Positions 54,386 to 63,396 of a stretch of 64,000 nt of DNA are shown here, one piece after another. Every line of letters begins with the position of its first letter. The stretch's first letter is position 1. The notes below the pieces were generated by a model, which was not told the origin of the DNA, searched no databases, and saw only the letters and a program-made list of their open reading frames with translations. The translations under genes and the position numbers were made by a program. The stretch is taken from the NCBI RefSeq assembly GCF_000382705.1, contig NZ_ARQE01000001.1, positions 353,551-417,550 on the forward strand, in the 5' to 3' direction. Source of the DNA: Aureimonas ureilytica DSM 18598 = NBRC 106430. GTDB lineage: Bacteria; Pseudomonadota; Alphaproteobacteria; Rhizobiales; Rhizobiaceae.

Positions 54386-57300
54386 ATGGCACGCAACCCG
54401 GCGAACGAATCCTTCGCGCAGACCTCGTTCCTCTACGGCGGCAACGCCGACTATATCGAGGAACTGGCGGCCGCCTTCGAGCGCGACCCCGCCTCCGTTT
54501 CGGAGGAATGGCGCGCCTTCTTCGGCGCGATGGCCGACGACAAGGCGACGGTGGTCAAGAACGCCGAAGGCCCGTCCTGGCAGCGCGCCAACTGGCCGAT
54601 CGCGGCCAATGGCGAACTCGTCTCGGCGCTCGACGGCAACTGGGGCCAGACCGAAGCCCGCATCGAGAAGAAGCTGCGCGACAAGGCCGCCGAAGCGCCC
54701 AAGGGCGCTGCCGGCCCGTCCGAAGCCGACATCCTTCAGGCGACGCGCGATTCGGTGCGCGCGGTCATGCTGATCCGCGCCTACCGGGTGCGCGGCCATC
54801 TCCATGCCAAGCTCGATCCGCTCGGCATCGCCAAGTCCGCCGACGAAGACTACAACGAGCTGAGCCCGGCCAATTACGGCTTCACCGAAGCCGATTTCGA
54901 CCGCAAGATCTTCATCGACGGCGTGCTCGGCATGGAGTTCGCCTCGATCCGCGAGATCGTCGACATTCTGGAGCGCACCTACTGCTCGACGATCGGCGTC
55001 GAGTTCATGCACATCTCGAACCCGGCCGAGAAGCAGTGGATTCAGGAGCGCATGGAAGGGCTTGACAAGGGCGTCGCCTTCACGCCCGAGGGCAAGCGCG
55101 CCATCCTCAACAAGCTGATCGAGGCCGAGGGCTTCGAGAAGTTCATCGACATCAAATACAAGGGCACCAAGCGCTTCGGCCTCGACGGCGGCGAAGCGCT
55201 GATCCCCGCGCTGGAGCAGGTCATCAAGCGCGGCGGCCAGATGGGCCTCAAGGAAATCGTGTTCGGCATGGCCCATCGCGGCCGTCTGAACGTGCTCGCC
55301 CAGGTCATGGGCAAGCCGCGCCGCGCCATCTTCCACGAGTTCAAGGGCGGCTCCTTCAAGCCCGAGGACGTCGAGGGTTCGGGCGACGTGAAGTACCATC
55401 TGGGTGCCTCGTCCGACCGCGAGTTCGACCAGAACAAGGTCCACCTCTCGCTGACGGCCAACCCCTCGCATCTGGAAATCGTCAACCCGGTCGTGATGGG
55501 CAAGGCCCGCGCCAAGCAGGACCAGATCGGCGGCGGTCGCACCCGCACCGAGCCGGTTCCGGCCGAGGTGCGCGCCGAGGTCCTGCCGCTCCTGATCCAT
55601 GGCGACGCGGCCTTCGCCGGCCAGGGCGTCGTGGCGGAATGCTTCGGCCTGTCGGGCCTGCGCGGCCACCGCGTCGGCGGCACGCTGCACGTCATCATCA
55701 ACAACCAGATCGGCTTCACCACCAATCCGCGCTTCTCGCGCTCCTCGCCCTATCCGTCCGACGTGGCGAAGATGGTCGAGGCGCCGATCTTCCACGTCAA
55801 TGGCGACGATCCGGAAGCCGTCACCTACGCCGCCAAGATCGCGATCGAGTTCCGCCAGACCTTCGGCAAGCCCGTCGTCATCGACATGTTCTGCTACCGC
55901 CGCTTCGGCCACAACGAAGGCGACGAGCCCGGCTTCACGCAGCCGATCATGTATCGCAAGATCCGCGAGCATAAGACGACGCTCGAGATCTACGCCGCCA
56001 AGCTCGTCGCCGACGGCGTGCTGAGCCAGGAGGACGTCGATGCCCGCCGCGCCGAATGGCGCGCGGACCTCGAGGCCGAATACGAGGCCGGCCAGAGCTA
56101 CAACCCGAACAAGGCCGACTGGCTGGACGGCGCGTGGTCGGGCCTCAAGCGCGCCGACGACGAGGACGAGCAGCGTCGCGGCAGCACCGGCGTTCCCGTC
56201 AAGACGCTGAAGGAACTCGGCCGCAAGCTGACCGAGGTCCCCGGCGACTTCGAGGTCCACAAGACGATCGGCCGCTTCCTCGAGAACCGCGCCAAGGCGA
56301 TCGAGACCGGCGAGAATCTCGACTGGGCGACCGGCGAGGCCCTGGCCTTCGCCTCGCTCCTGACCGAGGGCACGCCGATCCGCCTGTCGGGCCAGGATTC
56401 CGAGCGCGGCACCTTCTCGCAGCGTCACTCGGTGCTCTACGATCAGCGCAACGAGAACCGCTACATTCCGCTCTCGAACCTCGCCAAGGGCCAGGCGGCC
56501 TACGAGGTCATCAACTCGATGCTCTCGGAAGAGGCCGTGCTCGGCTTCGAATACGGCTACTCGCTGGCCGAGCCGAACGCGCTGACGCTCTGGGAAGCCC
56601 AGTTCGGCGACTTCGTGAACGGCGCGCAGGTCGTGATCGACCAGTTCATCTCGTCGGGCGAAGCCAAGTGGCTGCGCATGTCGGGCCTCGTGATGCTCCT
56701 GCCGCATGGCTACGAGGGTCAGGGTCCCGAGCACTCCTCGGCGCGCCTGGAGCGCTTCCTCCAGGCCTGTGCCCAGGACAACATGCAGGTCGCCAACTGC
56801 ACGACGCCGGCCAACTACTTCCACATCCTGCGCCGGCAGATGAAGCGCGACTTCCGCAAGCCGCTGATCCTGATGACGCCGAAGTCCCTCCTGCGCCACA
56901 AGCGCGCCGTGTCGGACCTGAGCGAGATGGGCGGCGACACCTCGTTCCATCGTCTCCTGTGGGACGACGCCGAGATGAAGCCGAACTCGCTCACCGTGAA
57001 GCTGCGCAAGGACAAGGACATCCGCCGCGTCGTGCTCTGCACCGGCAAGGTCTATTACGACCTTCTGGAAGAGCGCGAGAAGCGGGGCATCGACGACATC
57101 TACCTCCTGCGCGTCGAGCAGCTCTACCCGTTCCCGGCCAAGGCGCTGGTCAACGAGCTGTCGCGCTTCAAGGATGCCGAGATCGTCTGGTGCCAGGAAG
57201 AGCCCAAGAACATGGGTGCCTGGAGCTTCATCGAGCCCTATCTGGAGTGGGTGCTGGACCGCATCGGCGGCCCGAAGCGTCGCGCCCGCTACGCCGGACG

Positions 57301-57397
57301 CCAGGCGGCGGCCTCGCCCGCGGTCGGCACCATGTCGAAGCATATCGCCCAGCTGGAAGCCTTCCTCGAGGAAGCTCTCGGCAACGCGGCGGCCTGA
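54386..57397 (+). CDS. sucA: 2-oxoglutarate dehydrogenase E1 component
   Basis: 1003 aa thiamine-diphosphate enzyme that decarboxylates 2-oxoglutarate and transfers the succinyl group to the lipoate of SucB. The N terminus ('FLYGGNADYIEELAAAFERD') carries the E2-binding part; 'EIVFGMAHRGRLNVLAQVMG', 'HGDAAFAGQGVVAECFGLSG' and 'VIINNQIGFTTNPRFSRSSP' are active-site landmarks, and 'CQEEPKNMGAWSFIEPYLEW' closes the protein. Full family length. Transcribed with sucCD and sucB. Confidence 0.98.
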   Translation: MARNPANESFAQTSFLYGGNADYIEELAAAFERDPASVSEEWRAFFGAMADDKATVVKNAEGPSWQRANWPIAANGELVSALDGNWGQTEARIEKKLRDKAAEAPKGAAGPSEADILQATRDSVRAVMLIRAYRVRGHLHAKLDPLGIAKSADEDYNELSPANYGFTEADFDRKIFIDGVLGMEFASIREIVDILERTYCSTIGVEFMHISNPAEKQWIQERMEGLDKGVAFTPEGKRAILNKLIEAEGFEKFIDIKYKGTKRFGLDGGEALIPALEQVIKRGGQMGLKEIVFGMAHRGRLNVLAQVMGKPRRAIFHEFKGGSFKPEDVEGSGDVKYHLGASSDREFDQNKVHLSLTANPSHLEIVNPVVMGKARAKQDQIGGGRTRTEPVPAEVRAEVLPLLIHGDAAFAGQGVVAECFGLSGLRGHRVGGTLHVIINNQIGFTTNPRFSRSSPYPSDVAKMVEAPIFHVNGDDPEAVTYAAKIAIEFRQTFGKPVVIDMFCYRRFGHNEGDEPGFTQPIMYRKIREHKTTLEIYAAKLVADGVLSQEDVDARRAEWRADLEAEYEAGQSYNPNKADWLDGAWSGLKRADDEDEQRRGSTGVPVKTLKELGRKLTEVPGDFEVHKTIGRFLENRAKAIETGENLDWATGEALAFASLLTEGTPIRLSGQDSERGTFSQRHSVLYDQRNENRYIPLSNLAKGQAAYEVINSMLSEEAVLGFEYGYSLAEPNALTLWEAQFGDFVNGAQVVIDQFISSGEAKWLRMSGLVMLLPHGYEGQGPEHSSARLERFLQACAQDNMQVANCTTPANYFHILRRQMKRDFRKPLILMTPKSLLRHKRAVSDLSEMGGDTSFHRLLWDDAEMKPNSLTVKLRKDKDIRRVVLCTGKVYYDLLEEREKRGIDDIYLLRVEQLYPFPAKALVNELSRFKDAEIVWCQEEPKNMGAWSFIEPYLEWVLDRIGGPKRRARYAGRQAAASPAVGTMSKHIAQLEAFLEEALGNAAA

Positions 57398-57448
57398 CGG
57401 CCGCCGCATGTCCCGACCCCCCTTTTTTGATTCACGAACGAGCAAGCG

Positions 57449-58711
57449 ATGAGCACCGAAGTCAAAGTCCCGACGCTGGGCGAATCCGTCACCGAGGCCA
57501 CGATCGGCCAGTGGTTCAAGAAGGCAGGCGACCGCGTCGAGCAGGATGAGATCATCGCCGAGCTCGAGACCGACAAGGTGACGGTGGAGGTTCCCGCCCC
57601 CGCCGCCGGCACGCTGGCCGAGATCGTCGTCAAGGAAGGCGAGACGGTGGAAGTCGGCGCGCTGATCGCGGTGATCGGCGAGGGCGGTGCCGCCGCCGCT
57701 TCGGCGCCCTCGGCCAAGCCCGCCGCCGCGACGCCCGCCCCGGCCACCCCGGCGCCGTCGGCCAAGGAAGGCTACGGCAACGCCGCGCCGGCTCCTGCCG
57801 CGCCCGCCGCCGCCGGTTCCGACATGCCGGCCGCGCCCTCGGCCCAGAAGCTCATGGCCGAGAAGGGCCTTGCGGCCTCCGACGTCGAGGGTTCGGGCAA
57901 GCGCGGTCAGGTCCTGAAGGGCGACGTGCTCGACGCGATCGCCAAGGGCACGACGGCCCCGGCCGCTTCCGCCCCGGCGGCGCCCCGCCCCGCCTCCTCG
58001 GCGACGGATGCGCCGCGCGAGGAGCGCGTGCGCATGACCAAGCTGCGCCAGACCATCGCGCGCCGCCTGAAGGACGCCCAGAACACGGCCGCCATGCTCA
58101 CCACCTTCAACGAGGTGGACATGACGGCGGTGATGGAGCTGCGCGCCCGCTACAAGGACCTGTTCGAGAAGAAGCACGGCGTGAAGCTCGGCTTCATGGG
58201 CTTCTTCACCAAGGCCGTGACGCACGCGCTGAAGGAAATCCCGGCCGTCAACGCCGAGATCGACGGCACCGACCTCATCTACAAGAACTACTGCCATGTC
58301 GGCATGGCCGTGGGCACCGACAAGGGCCTCGTGGTTCCCGTGGTGCGCGACGCCGACCAGATGTCGATCGCCGGCATCGAGAAGGAACTCGGCCGCCTCG
58401 CCAAGGCGGCGCGCGACGGCTCGCTGACCATGAGCGACATGCAGGGCGGCACGTTCACGATCACGAACGGCGGCGTCTACGGCTCGCTCATGTCGACGCC
58501 GATCCTGAACGCCCCGCAGTCGGGCATCCTGGGCATGCACAAGATCCAGGAACGTCCGATGGTGGTCGGCGGCAAGATCGAGATCCGCCCGATGATGTAT
58601 CTGGCGCTGTCCTACGATCACCGGATCGTCGACGGCAAGGAAGCCGTGACCTTCCTCGTGCGCGTCAAGGACTCGCTGGAGGACCCCGAGCGTCTGGTGC
58701 TCGACCTCTAA
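57449..58711 (+). CDS. sucB: 2-oxoglutarate dehydrogenase E2 component (dihydrolipoyl succinyltransferase)
   Basis: 420 aa. Domains in order: lipoyl domain (1-76) with Lys43 in '[13 protein letters not shown]'; Ala/Pro linker; E3-binding domain ('[20 protein letters not shown]'); second linker; catalytic acyltransferase domain with '[20 protein letters not shown]' and the active-site histidine in '[18 protein letters not shown]'. It receives the succinyl group from SucA and passes it to CoA. Starts 51 bp after sucA. Confidence 0.98.
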   Translation: MSTEVKVPTLGESVTEATIGQWFKKAGDRVEQDEIIAELETDKVTVEVPAPAAGTLAEIVVKEGETVEVGALIAVIGEGGAAAASAPSAKPAAATPAPATPAPSAKEGYGNAAPAPAAPAAAGSDMPAAPSAQKLMAEKGLAASDVEGSGKRGQVLKGDVLDAIAKGTTAPAASAPAAPRPASSATDAPREERVRMTKLRQTIARRLKDAQNTAAMLTTFNEVDMTAVMELRARYKDLFEKKHGVKLGFMGFFTKAVTHALKEIPAVNAEIDGTDLIYKNYCHVGMAVGTDKGLVVPVVRDADQMSIAGIEKELGRLAKAARDGSLTMSDMQGGTFTITNGGVYGSLMSTPILNAPQSGILGMHKIQERPMVVGGKIEIRPMMYLALSYDHRIVDGKEAVTFLVRVKDSLEDPERLVLDL

Positions 58712-58786
58712 AGACCTCCAGACAGCGGGCCGCCCACGAGCGGCGGCCCGCCGTTCGACCGACCGACAGGCAAGCGAAGACACGAG

Positions 58787-59362
58787 ATGGGCCGGCACCT
58801 GCGCATGATCCGGGAACCGATGGCGGCAGCCTGCGCCGCGCGCCTTCGCGCGCCCCGTTCGGCGGCGTCCGCCCTCGCCGTCCTGCTCGCGCTCGCCGCC
58901 ATTGGCCCCGCGAGGGCGCAGGACGCCGCGCTGCCCGATTATCGCGACGACCGCTCCACCGCCGCAAGCGTCATCGAAAGCCTCTACAACGCGATCAACC
59001 GGCGCGAATACTTACGCGCCTGGAGCTATTTTCGCGACGAGCCGGACCGGCCCGGTTTCGAGAGCTTCGCCAAGGGCTATGCCGACACGAGCCGCGTGCG
59101 CGTGAAGCTCGGCGCCACCGAGTCCGAAGGCGCGGCGGGCTCGACCTATTACCGCGTGCCGGCCGTGGTGGAAGCCACGCGCGGCGGCACGGCCACCGTG
59201 TTCTCGGGCTGCTACGAGCTGCGCCTCGTGCAGCCGGCGGTGCAGGCCGAGCCGCCCTTCCAGCCCTTGGGCGTCGTGCGGGGCAATCTGCGCCAGTCCA
59301 AGGCGACGTTCGAGGAGGGGCAGGGCGACTGCTCCCAGTCGAACGCGCCGGCCAAGCCGTGA
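58787..59362 (+). CDS. hypothetical secreted protein in the suc cluster
   Basis: 191 aa. An N-terminal signal ('SALAVLLALAAIGPARAQ') is followed by 'ASVIESLYNAINRREYLRAW', which resembles the helix of SnoaL/NTF2-like folds, and 'FAKGYADTSRVRVKLG'. Two cysteines may form a disulfide. Similar proteins occur between sucB and lpd in some rhizobia as I recall. Function unknown. ATG 58805 would also give a signal peptide. Confidence 0.75.
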   Translation: MGRHLRMIREPMAAACAARLRAPRSAASALAVLLALAAIGPARAQDAALPDYRDDRSTAASVIESLYNAINRREYLRAWSYFRDEPDRPGFESFAKGYADTSRVRVKLGATESEGAAGSTYYRVPAVVEATRGGTATVFSGCYELRLVQPAVQAEPPFQPLGVVRGNLRQSKATFEEGQGDCSQSNAPAKP

Positions 59363-59492
59363 GCGCGGCCCCCTGCCGAGCCTTGCGCCCGCGCGCGGCT
59401 CGGGGCCCAGTGGAGGTTCAGTCTCGCGCGCCGCGCCCTAGCTCAAGGCATCCGGGGCGCAGGACGCGCCCGCTCGCGGAGCTTGCCCGATC

Positions 59493-59894
59493 ATGAACAC
59501 GTCCTTGTCTCTGGAACTCGCCCTTCTGGGCTGGTCCGTCGTTCTCCTCTTCATCCATATCGGCCTGCAGGGCCAGCTCGCGACCCGCGAGCGTGGCACC
59601 GACTGGAACGCCGGCCCGCGCGACGGGCAGGCCAAGCCCCTCGGCCTCCATGCCGGCCGGGCCGAGCGCGCCTTGCGCAACTTCCAGGAAACCTGGCCGG
59701 CCTTCATCGCGCTGGCTTTGGCGCTCGCCATTTCCGGGCGCACCGGGGGGATCGGCGCGACCGGGGCGCTCGTCTGGTTCGTCGCCCGCCTCGTCTATCT
59801 TCCGCTCTACCTCTTCGGGGTTCCCTATATCCGCAGCCTCGCCTGGCTGGTTTCGGTGATCGGGCTCCTCCTCATGCTCATTCGCTTCCTCTGA
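59493..59894 (+). CDS. MAPEG family membrane protein
   Basis: 133 aa with four hydrophobic segments ('LELALLGWSVVLLFIHIGLQ', 'PAFIALALALAISG', 'IGATGALVWFVARLVYLPLY', 'LAWLVSVIGLLLMLIRFL'). 'AGRAERALRNFQETWPAFIA' with the central ERAxxNxxE motif is the mark of the MAPEG family, glutathione-linked or eicosanoid-type membrane enzymes in eukaryotes and of unknown role in bacteria. It ends 19 bp before lpd. Confidence 0.88.
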   Translation: MNTSLSLELALLGWSVVLLFIHIGLQGQLATRERGTDWNAGPRDGQAKPLGLHAGRAERALRNFQETWPAFIALALALAISGRTGGIGATGALVWFVARLVYLPLYLFGVPYIRSLAWLVSVIGLLLMLIRFL

Positions 59895-59913
59895 CAAACG
59901 AAAAGACGGCTCC

Positions 59914-61332
59914 ATGTCCGACACCACTGAAACCTTCGATCTCGTCGTCATCGGCTCCGGCCCGGGCGGCTATGTCTGCGCCGTGAAGGCCGCCCAGCTC
60001 GGGCTGAAGGTCGCGGTCGTGGAAAAGCGCGCGACCTATGGCGGCACCTGCCTGAACATCGGCTGCATCCCGTCCAAGGCGCTGCTGCACGCCTCCGAGA
60101 TGTTCGCCGAAGCCAATCATGCCTTCGGCGATCTCGGCATCAAGGTCGCGCCCGAGCTCGACCTGCCGACCATGCTGGCGCACAAGGACAAGACCGTGCG
60201 CGCCAACACGGACGGCGTCGCCTTCCTGTTCAAGAAGAACAAGATCACTGGCGTCATCGGCACCGGCCGCATCGCCAAGGCCGGCGAGGTCGAGGTGACC
60301 GGCGAGGACGGCGCCAAGCGCACGCTCCAGACCAAGGCGATCTGCATCGCCACCGGCTCGTCCGTCGCGGGCATTCCGGGCCTCGACGTCGCCTTCGACC
60401 GCGACACGATCGTCTCCTCGGACGACGCGATCGCGCTCCAGAAGGTGCCGGCCACGATGGTGGTCGTCGGCGGCGGCGTGATCGGCCTCGAGCTCGGCTC
60501 GGTCTGGTCGCGCCTCGGCGCGCGCGTCACGGTGGTCGAATATCTCGACAAGATCCTGGGACCGATGGACGCCGACGTGTCCAGCCAGTTCCAGAAGCTC
60601 CTCGTCAAGCAGGGCTTCCACTTCAAGCTCGGCGCCAAGGTCACGGCCGTCGCCAAGAGCGCGTCGGGCGCGAGCGTCACCTTCGAGCCGGCCAAGGGCG
60701 GCGAGGCCGAGACGCTGGAAGCCGAGGTCGTCCTGATCGCCACCGGCCGCAAGCCCTTCACCGAGGGCCTCGGCCTTGCGGAAGCGGGCGTCGCCATGGA
60801 CAAGGCGGGCCGGGTCGAGATCGACGCGCATTACCAGACCAACGTGCCGGGCATCTACGCCATCGGCGACGTGGTGAAGGGGCCGATGCTGGCGCACAAG
60901 GCCGAGGACGAGGGCATCGCGCTCGCCGAAATCCTCGCCGGCCAGCGCGGCCACGTGAACTATGGCGTCATCCCCTCCGTCGTCTACACCTCGCCCGAGG
61001 TCGCCTCGGTCGGCGCGACGGAAGAGGAGCTGAAGGCGAACGGCACGGCCTACAAGGTCGGCAAGTTCCCCTTCTCGGCCAATGGCCGCGCGCGCGCCAT
61101 GCTGCACACGGACGGGTTCGTGAAGATCCTCACCGACGCGGCGACCGACCGCGTGCTCGGCGCCCATATCCTCGGCTTCGGCGCCGGCGACATGATCGCG
61201 GAAGCGGCCGTCCTCATGGAGTTCGGCGGCTCGGCCGAGGATCTCGCGCGCACCTGCCACGCCCATCCGACCCTGTCGGAAGCCGTGCGCGAGGCGGCCT
61301 TCGCGGCCTTCGCCAAGCCGATCCACATGTAG
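59914..61332 (+). CDS. lpd: dihydrolipoyl dehydrogenase (E3)
   Basis: 472 aa FAD-disulfide oxidoreductase that reoxidises dihydrolipoate with NAD+. The FAD motif 'LVVIGSGPGGYVCAVKAAQL', the redox-active pair Cys46/Cys51 in 'GGTCLNIGCIPSKALLHASE', the NAD-binding 'MVVVGGGVIGLELGSVWSRLG' and the catalytic His in 'CHAHPTLSEAVREAAFAAFA' are all present. It closes the 2-oxoglutarate dehydrogenase cluster and is followed by a terminator. Confidence 0.97.
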   Translation: MSDTTETFDLVVIGSGPGGYVCAVKAAQLGLKVAVVEKRATYGGTCLNIGCIPSKALLHASEMFAEANHAFGDLGIKVAPELDLPTMLAHKDKTVRANTDGVAFLFKKNKITGVIGTGRIAKAGEVEVTGEDGAKRTLQTKAICIATGSSVAGIPGLDVAFDRDTIVSSDDAIALQKVPATMVVVGGGVIGLELGSVWSRLGARVTVVEYLDKILGPMDADVSSQFQKLLVKQGFHFKLGAKVTAVAKSASGASVTFEPAKGGEAETLEAEVVLIATGRKPFTEGLGLAEAGVAMDKAGRVEIDAHYQTNVPGIYAIGDVVKGPMLAHKAEDEGIALAEILAGQRGHVNYGVIPSVVYTSPEVASVGATEEELKANGTAYKVGKFPFSANGRARAMLHTDGFVKILTDAATDRVLGAHILGFGAGDMIAEAAVLMEFGGSAEDLARTCHAHPTLSEAVREAAFAAFAKPIHM

Positions 61333-61377
61333 GAATCGAGAGCGCTCGGCGTTCGCGCGGGCGCTGCGCGACGATCG

Positions 61378-61410
61378 AGGCCGGAGCGGGACCCCCGTTC
61401 CGGCCTTTTT
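61378..61410 (+). terminator. rho-independent terminator after lpd
   Basis: Stem AGGCCGGAGCGG / CCGTTCCGGCCT with one G-U pair and a GACCC loop region, followed by TTTTT. Confidence 0.85.
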
Positions 61411-61510
61411 CGTGCGCGATCTTCCCTAGCGTTAAGTTCGGCCTCACCATATCGGCCGAGACGCAGGCGAAGGCGGGAAAGTTCAGACCTCGGAAACGGT
61501 TTCGGCCCCA

Positions 61511-62929
61511 ATGTCCCTCCGTTCCAGACCTGCAACGATGCCGGTCTCGATACGGGTTCTTTTCATGAGTCTTGCAGCCGCCTATCTGATCGGCATCCCC
61601 CGGATGCCCGGCTCGCAGTGCCCCGACGCCGATCCGCGGGTGGACTTCAGCCTGTCCGACGATCCGCTTCAGGCCGTGGAGCGGGAGCTCGAACGCCTGC
61701 CGCACGGGCCGACGCTCTTCGCGGACGGGCTGGAAGACATCTATCAGGCCGAGCGGGACGCGCGGCGCGCCGAGCGCCTTCCGCCCTGGCTGCGCCTTTG
61801 GAGCCTCGGTCAGGCCGGGATCGGCCTCGGGCTTCTGACCGATATCTGGCCCCTCGTTCCTTCGCCCACCTCGACGGCGGTGGAGCTTCTTCTGGCGCTT
61901 TGCCTGCTCGCCTTTCCCCTGTCCACCCTGACGCGGGCGAACCGGTTGGCGGTCGCGTCGATGGTCTGGGCTCTGATCGGCCTCGTGCTCCAGGTGGCGC
62001 TTCTCGCCCTTCCGGCCTGGACCGGGGAGCCGGTCTCGCCCGCCCTTCTCGTCGCGCCGCCCGTGGCGCTGGCCTTCCTGTGCGGCGCGCCGCTGCCGGA
62101 CGCCTGGAGCCGGATGGCGGCCGGGGCCTTCACGCTCGCGTCGATCCTCGCCGCGCTGGTGGTTCTGCCGGGTGCGTCGGCCTTGACCTTCGGCCTCGGC
62201 ATGGCGGCGCTCTGGGGCGCGCAGCGGCGGATTCGCGAACGCCTTGGCAGCCTGCGCCGCGAAAGCTTTCTCCTGCGCCGTCAGGTCCGGCTTCAGAACG
62301 AAGCGGCCTCCGCCGAGCGGGCCGCCATGGAGCGCCTCGCCAAGGTGGACGCGCTGACCGGCATTCCCAACCGGCGCGCCTTCGACGCCCAGCTGATCGA
62401 GCATCTCGTGCGCGCCCGGCCGAGCCGCCCGGTCTGCGTGGCCTTGCTCGACATCGACTATTTCAAGGCGCTCAACGACGCGGCGGGCCATCTCTCGGGC
62501 GACGAATGCCTGCGCCGCGTCGCCGGGGCGCTGCGCAAGGCGGCGGGCGAGGCCTTGGTGGCGCGCTATGGCGGCGAGGAATTCGCGGTTCTGTTCGAGG
62601 CGGACGAGGAGCCGGCCCTGAGCGAGCGGCTGGAGCGCCTGCGAGAGGCGGTGCTCGCGCTCGACATCGCCCATCCCGGCCGCCGGGGCGAGCGCCTGAC
62701 GATCAGTCTGGGCGCGGCCACGGCGACGGAAGCCGAGAACAGCCGCGTCGTCTTGGACCGCGCCGACACGGCGCTCTACCGCGCCAAGAACGAGGGACGC
62801 AACCGCGTGGCCTTCGAGCCGAAGGCGGTGCCCGTGCCGGACACGGCCGATCTGCGACGCCTGCTCGACATCGCGCGGGACGAGCGCGGAGCGGTGCCGG
62901 CAGAGGGCAGGGCGCGCGCGCAAGCGTGA
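61511..62929 (+). CDS. membrane-bound diguanylate cyclase (GGDEF)
   Basis: 472 aa. Residues about 85-245 contain five to six hydrophobic helices of a membrane sensor region without a named domain. The GGDEF domain follows a coiled-coil-like linker ('RRQVRLQNEAASAERAAMER') and begins 'DALTGIPNRRAFDAQL'; the active-site loop is GGEEF at residues 354-358 in 'ARYGGEEFAVLF'. The product is cyclic di-GMP. The inhibitory RxxD site five residues ahead is absent (sequence KAAGEALVA), so feedback control may be missing. Which of the N-terminal ATGs is used is open. Confidence 0.9.
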   Translation: MSLRSRPATMPVSIRVLFMSLAAAYLIGIPRMPGSQCPDADPRVDFSLSDDPLQAVERELERLPHGPTLFADGLEDIYQAERDARRAERLPPWLRLWSLGQAGIGLGLLTDIWPLVPSPTSTAVELLLALCLLAFPLSTLTRANRLAVASMVWALIGLVLQVALLALPAWTGEPVSPALLVAPPVALAFLCGAPLPDAWSRMAAGAFTLASILAALVVLPGASALTFGLGMAALWGAQRRIRERLGSLRRESFLLRRQVRLQNEAASAERAAMERLAKVDALTGIPNRRAFDAQLIEHLVRARPSRPVCVALLDIDYFKALNDAAGHLSGDECLRRVAGALRKAAGEALVARYGGEEFAVLFEADEEPALSERLERLREAVLALDIAHPGRRGERLTISLGAATATEAENSRVVLDRADTALYRAKNEGRNRVAFEPKAVPVPDTADLRRLLDIARDERGAVPAEGRARAQA

Positions 62930-62993
62930 GCCGTCCCGCCCGTCCCGCACAGGTCTGCATGCGGCGAGGCGGCCTGGATCGCGATTCGGGCGA

Positions 62994-63257
62994 TCAGTTC
63001 AACCGGCCGCTGCGGCAGCGCGCATAGGCGCGCCGGCCCGAATCCTCGGCCTGCTGGCGCGTCAGAAGCCGCGAACCCAGCGAATCCCCGGCGTCGATCT
63101 GGTTCTCGTAGGTGTTGCGGGCGGTCTGGTCCGCATAGTTCTCGCAACCCGCGCGGACGGGCGGGCGGTAGGATTCGGGCGCGAGCCCGATCGGCGGTTC
63201 CGTCGCGACGCAGCCGGCGAGCGGCGCGGCGAGAAGAAGAACGAGAAGAGGACGCAT
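62994..63257 (-). CDS. small putative lipoprotein (87 aa)
   Basis: Signal 'MRPLLVLLLAAPLAGC' with lipobox LAGC (Cys16) and an 70-residue mature part containing two more cysteines ('GCENYADQ', 'YARCRSG') that may form a disulfide. No family recognised. The ATG at 63257 is preceded by GGGAGGGTTTC. Confidence 0.75.
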   Translation of the reverse strand: MRPLLVLLLAAPLAGCVATEPPIGLAPESYRPPVRAGCENYADQTARNTYENQIDAGDSLGSRLLTRQQAEDSGRRAYARCRSGRLN

Positions 63258-63396
63258 GAAACCCTCCCGAGGGTCCGACAGCGGACAGGAAGGGAAGCGG
63301 TGCCAGGGCCGGAAGGTTCCCGCGCCGAGCGGCCCGCAAGAGGCCGCGATGCGCTCGGCTTGGGAGCGCTCACCTCTTGCGCGTCCGGTGTCGGCG

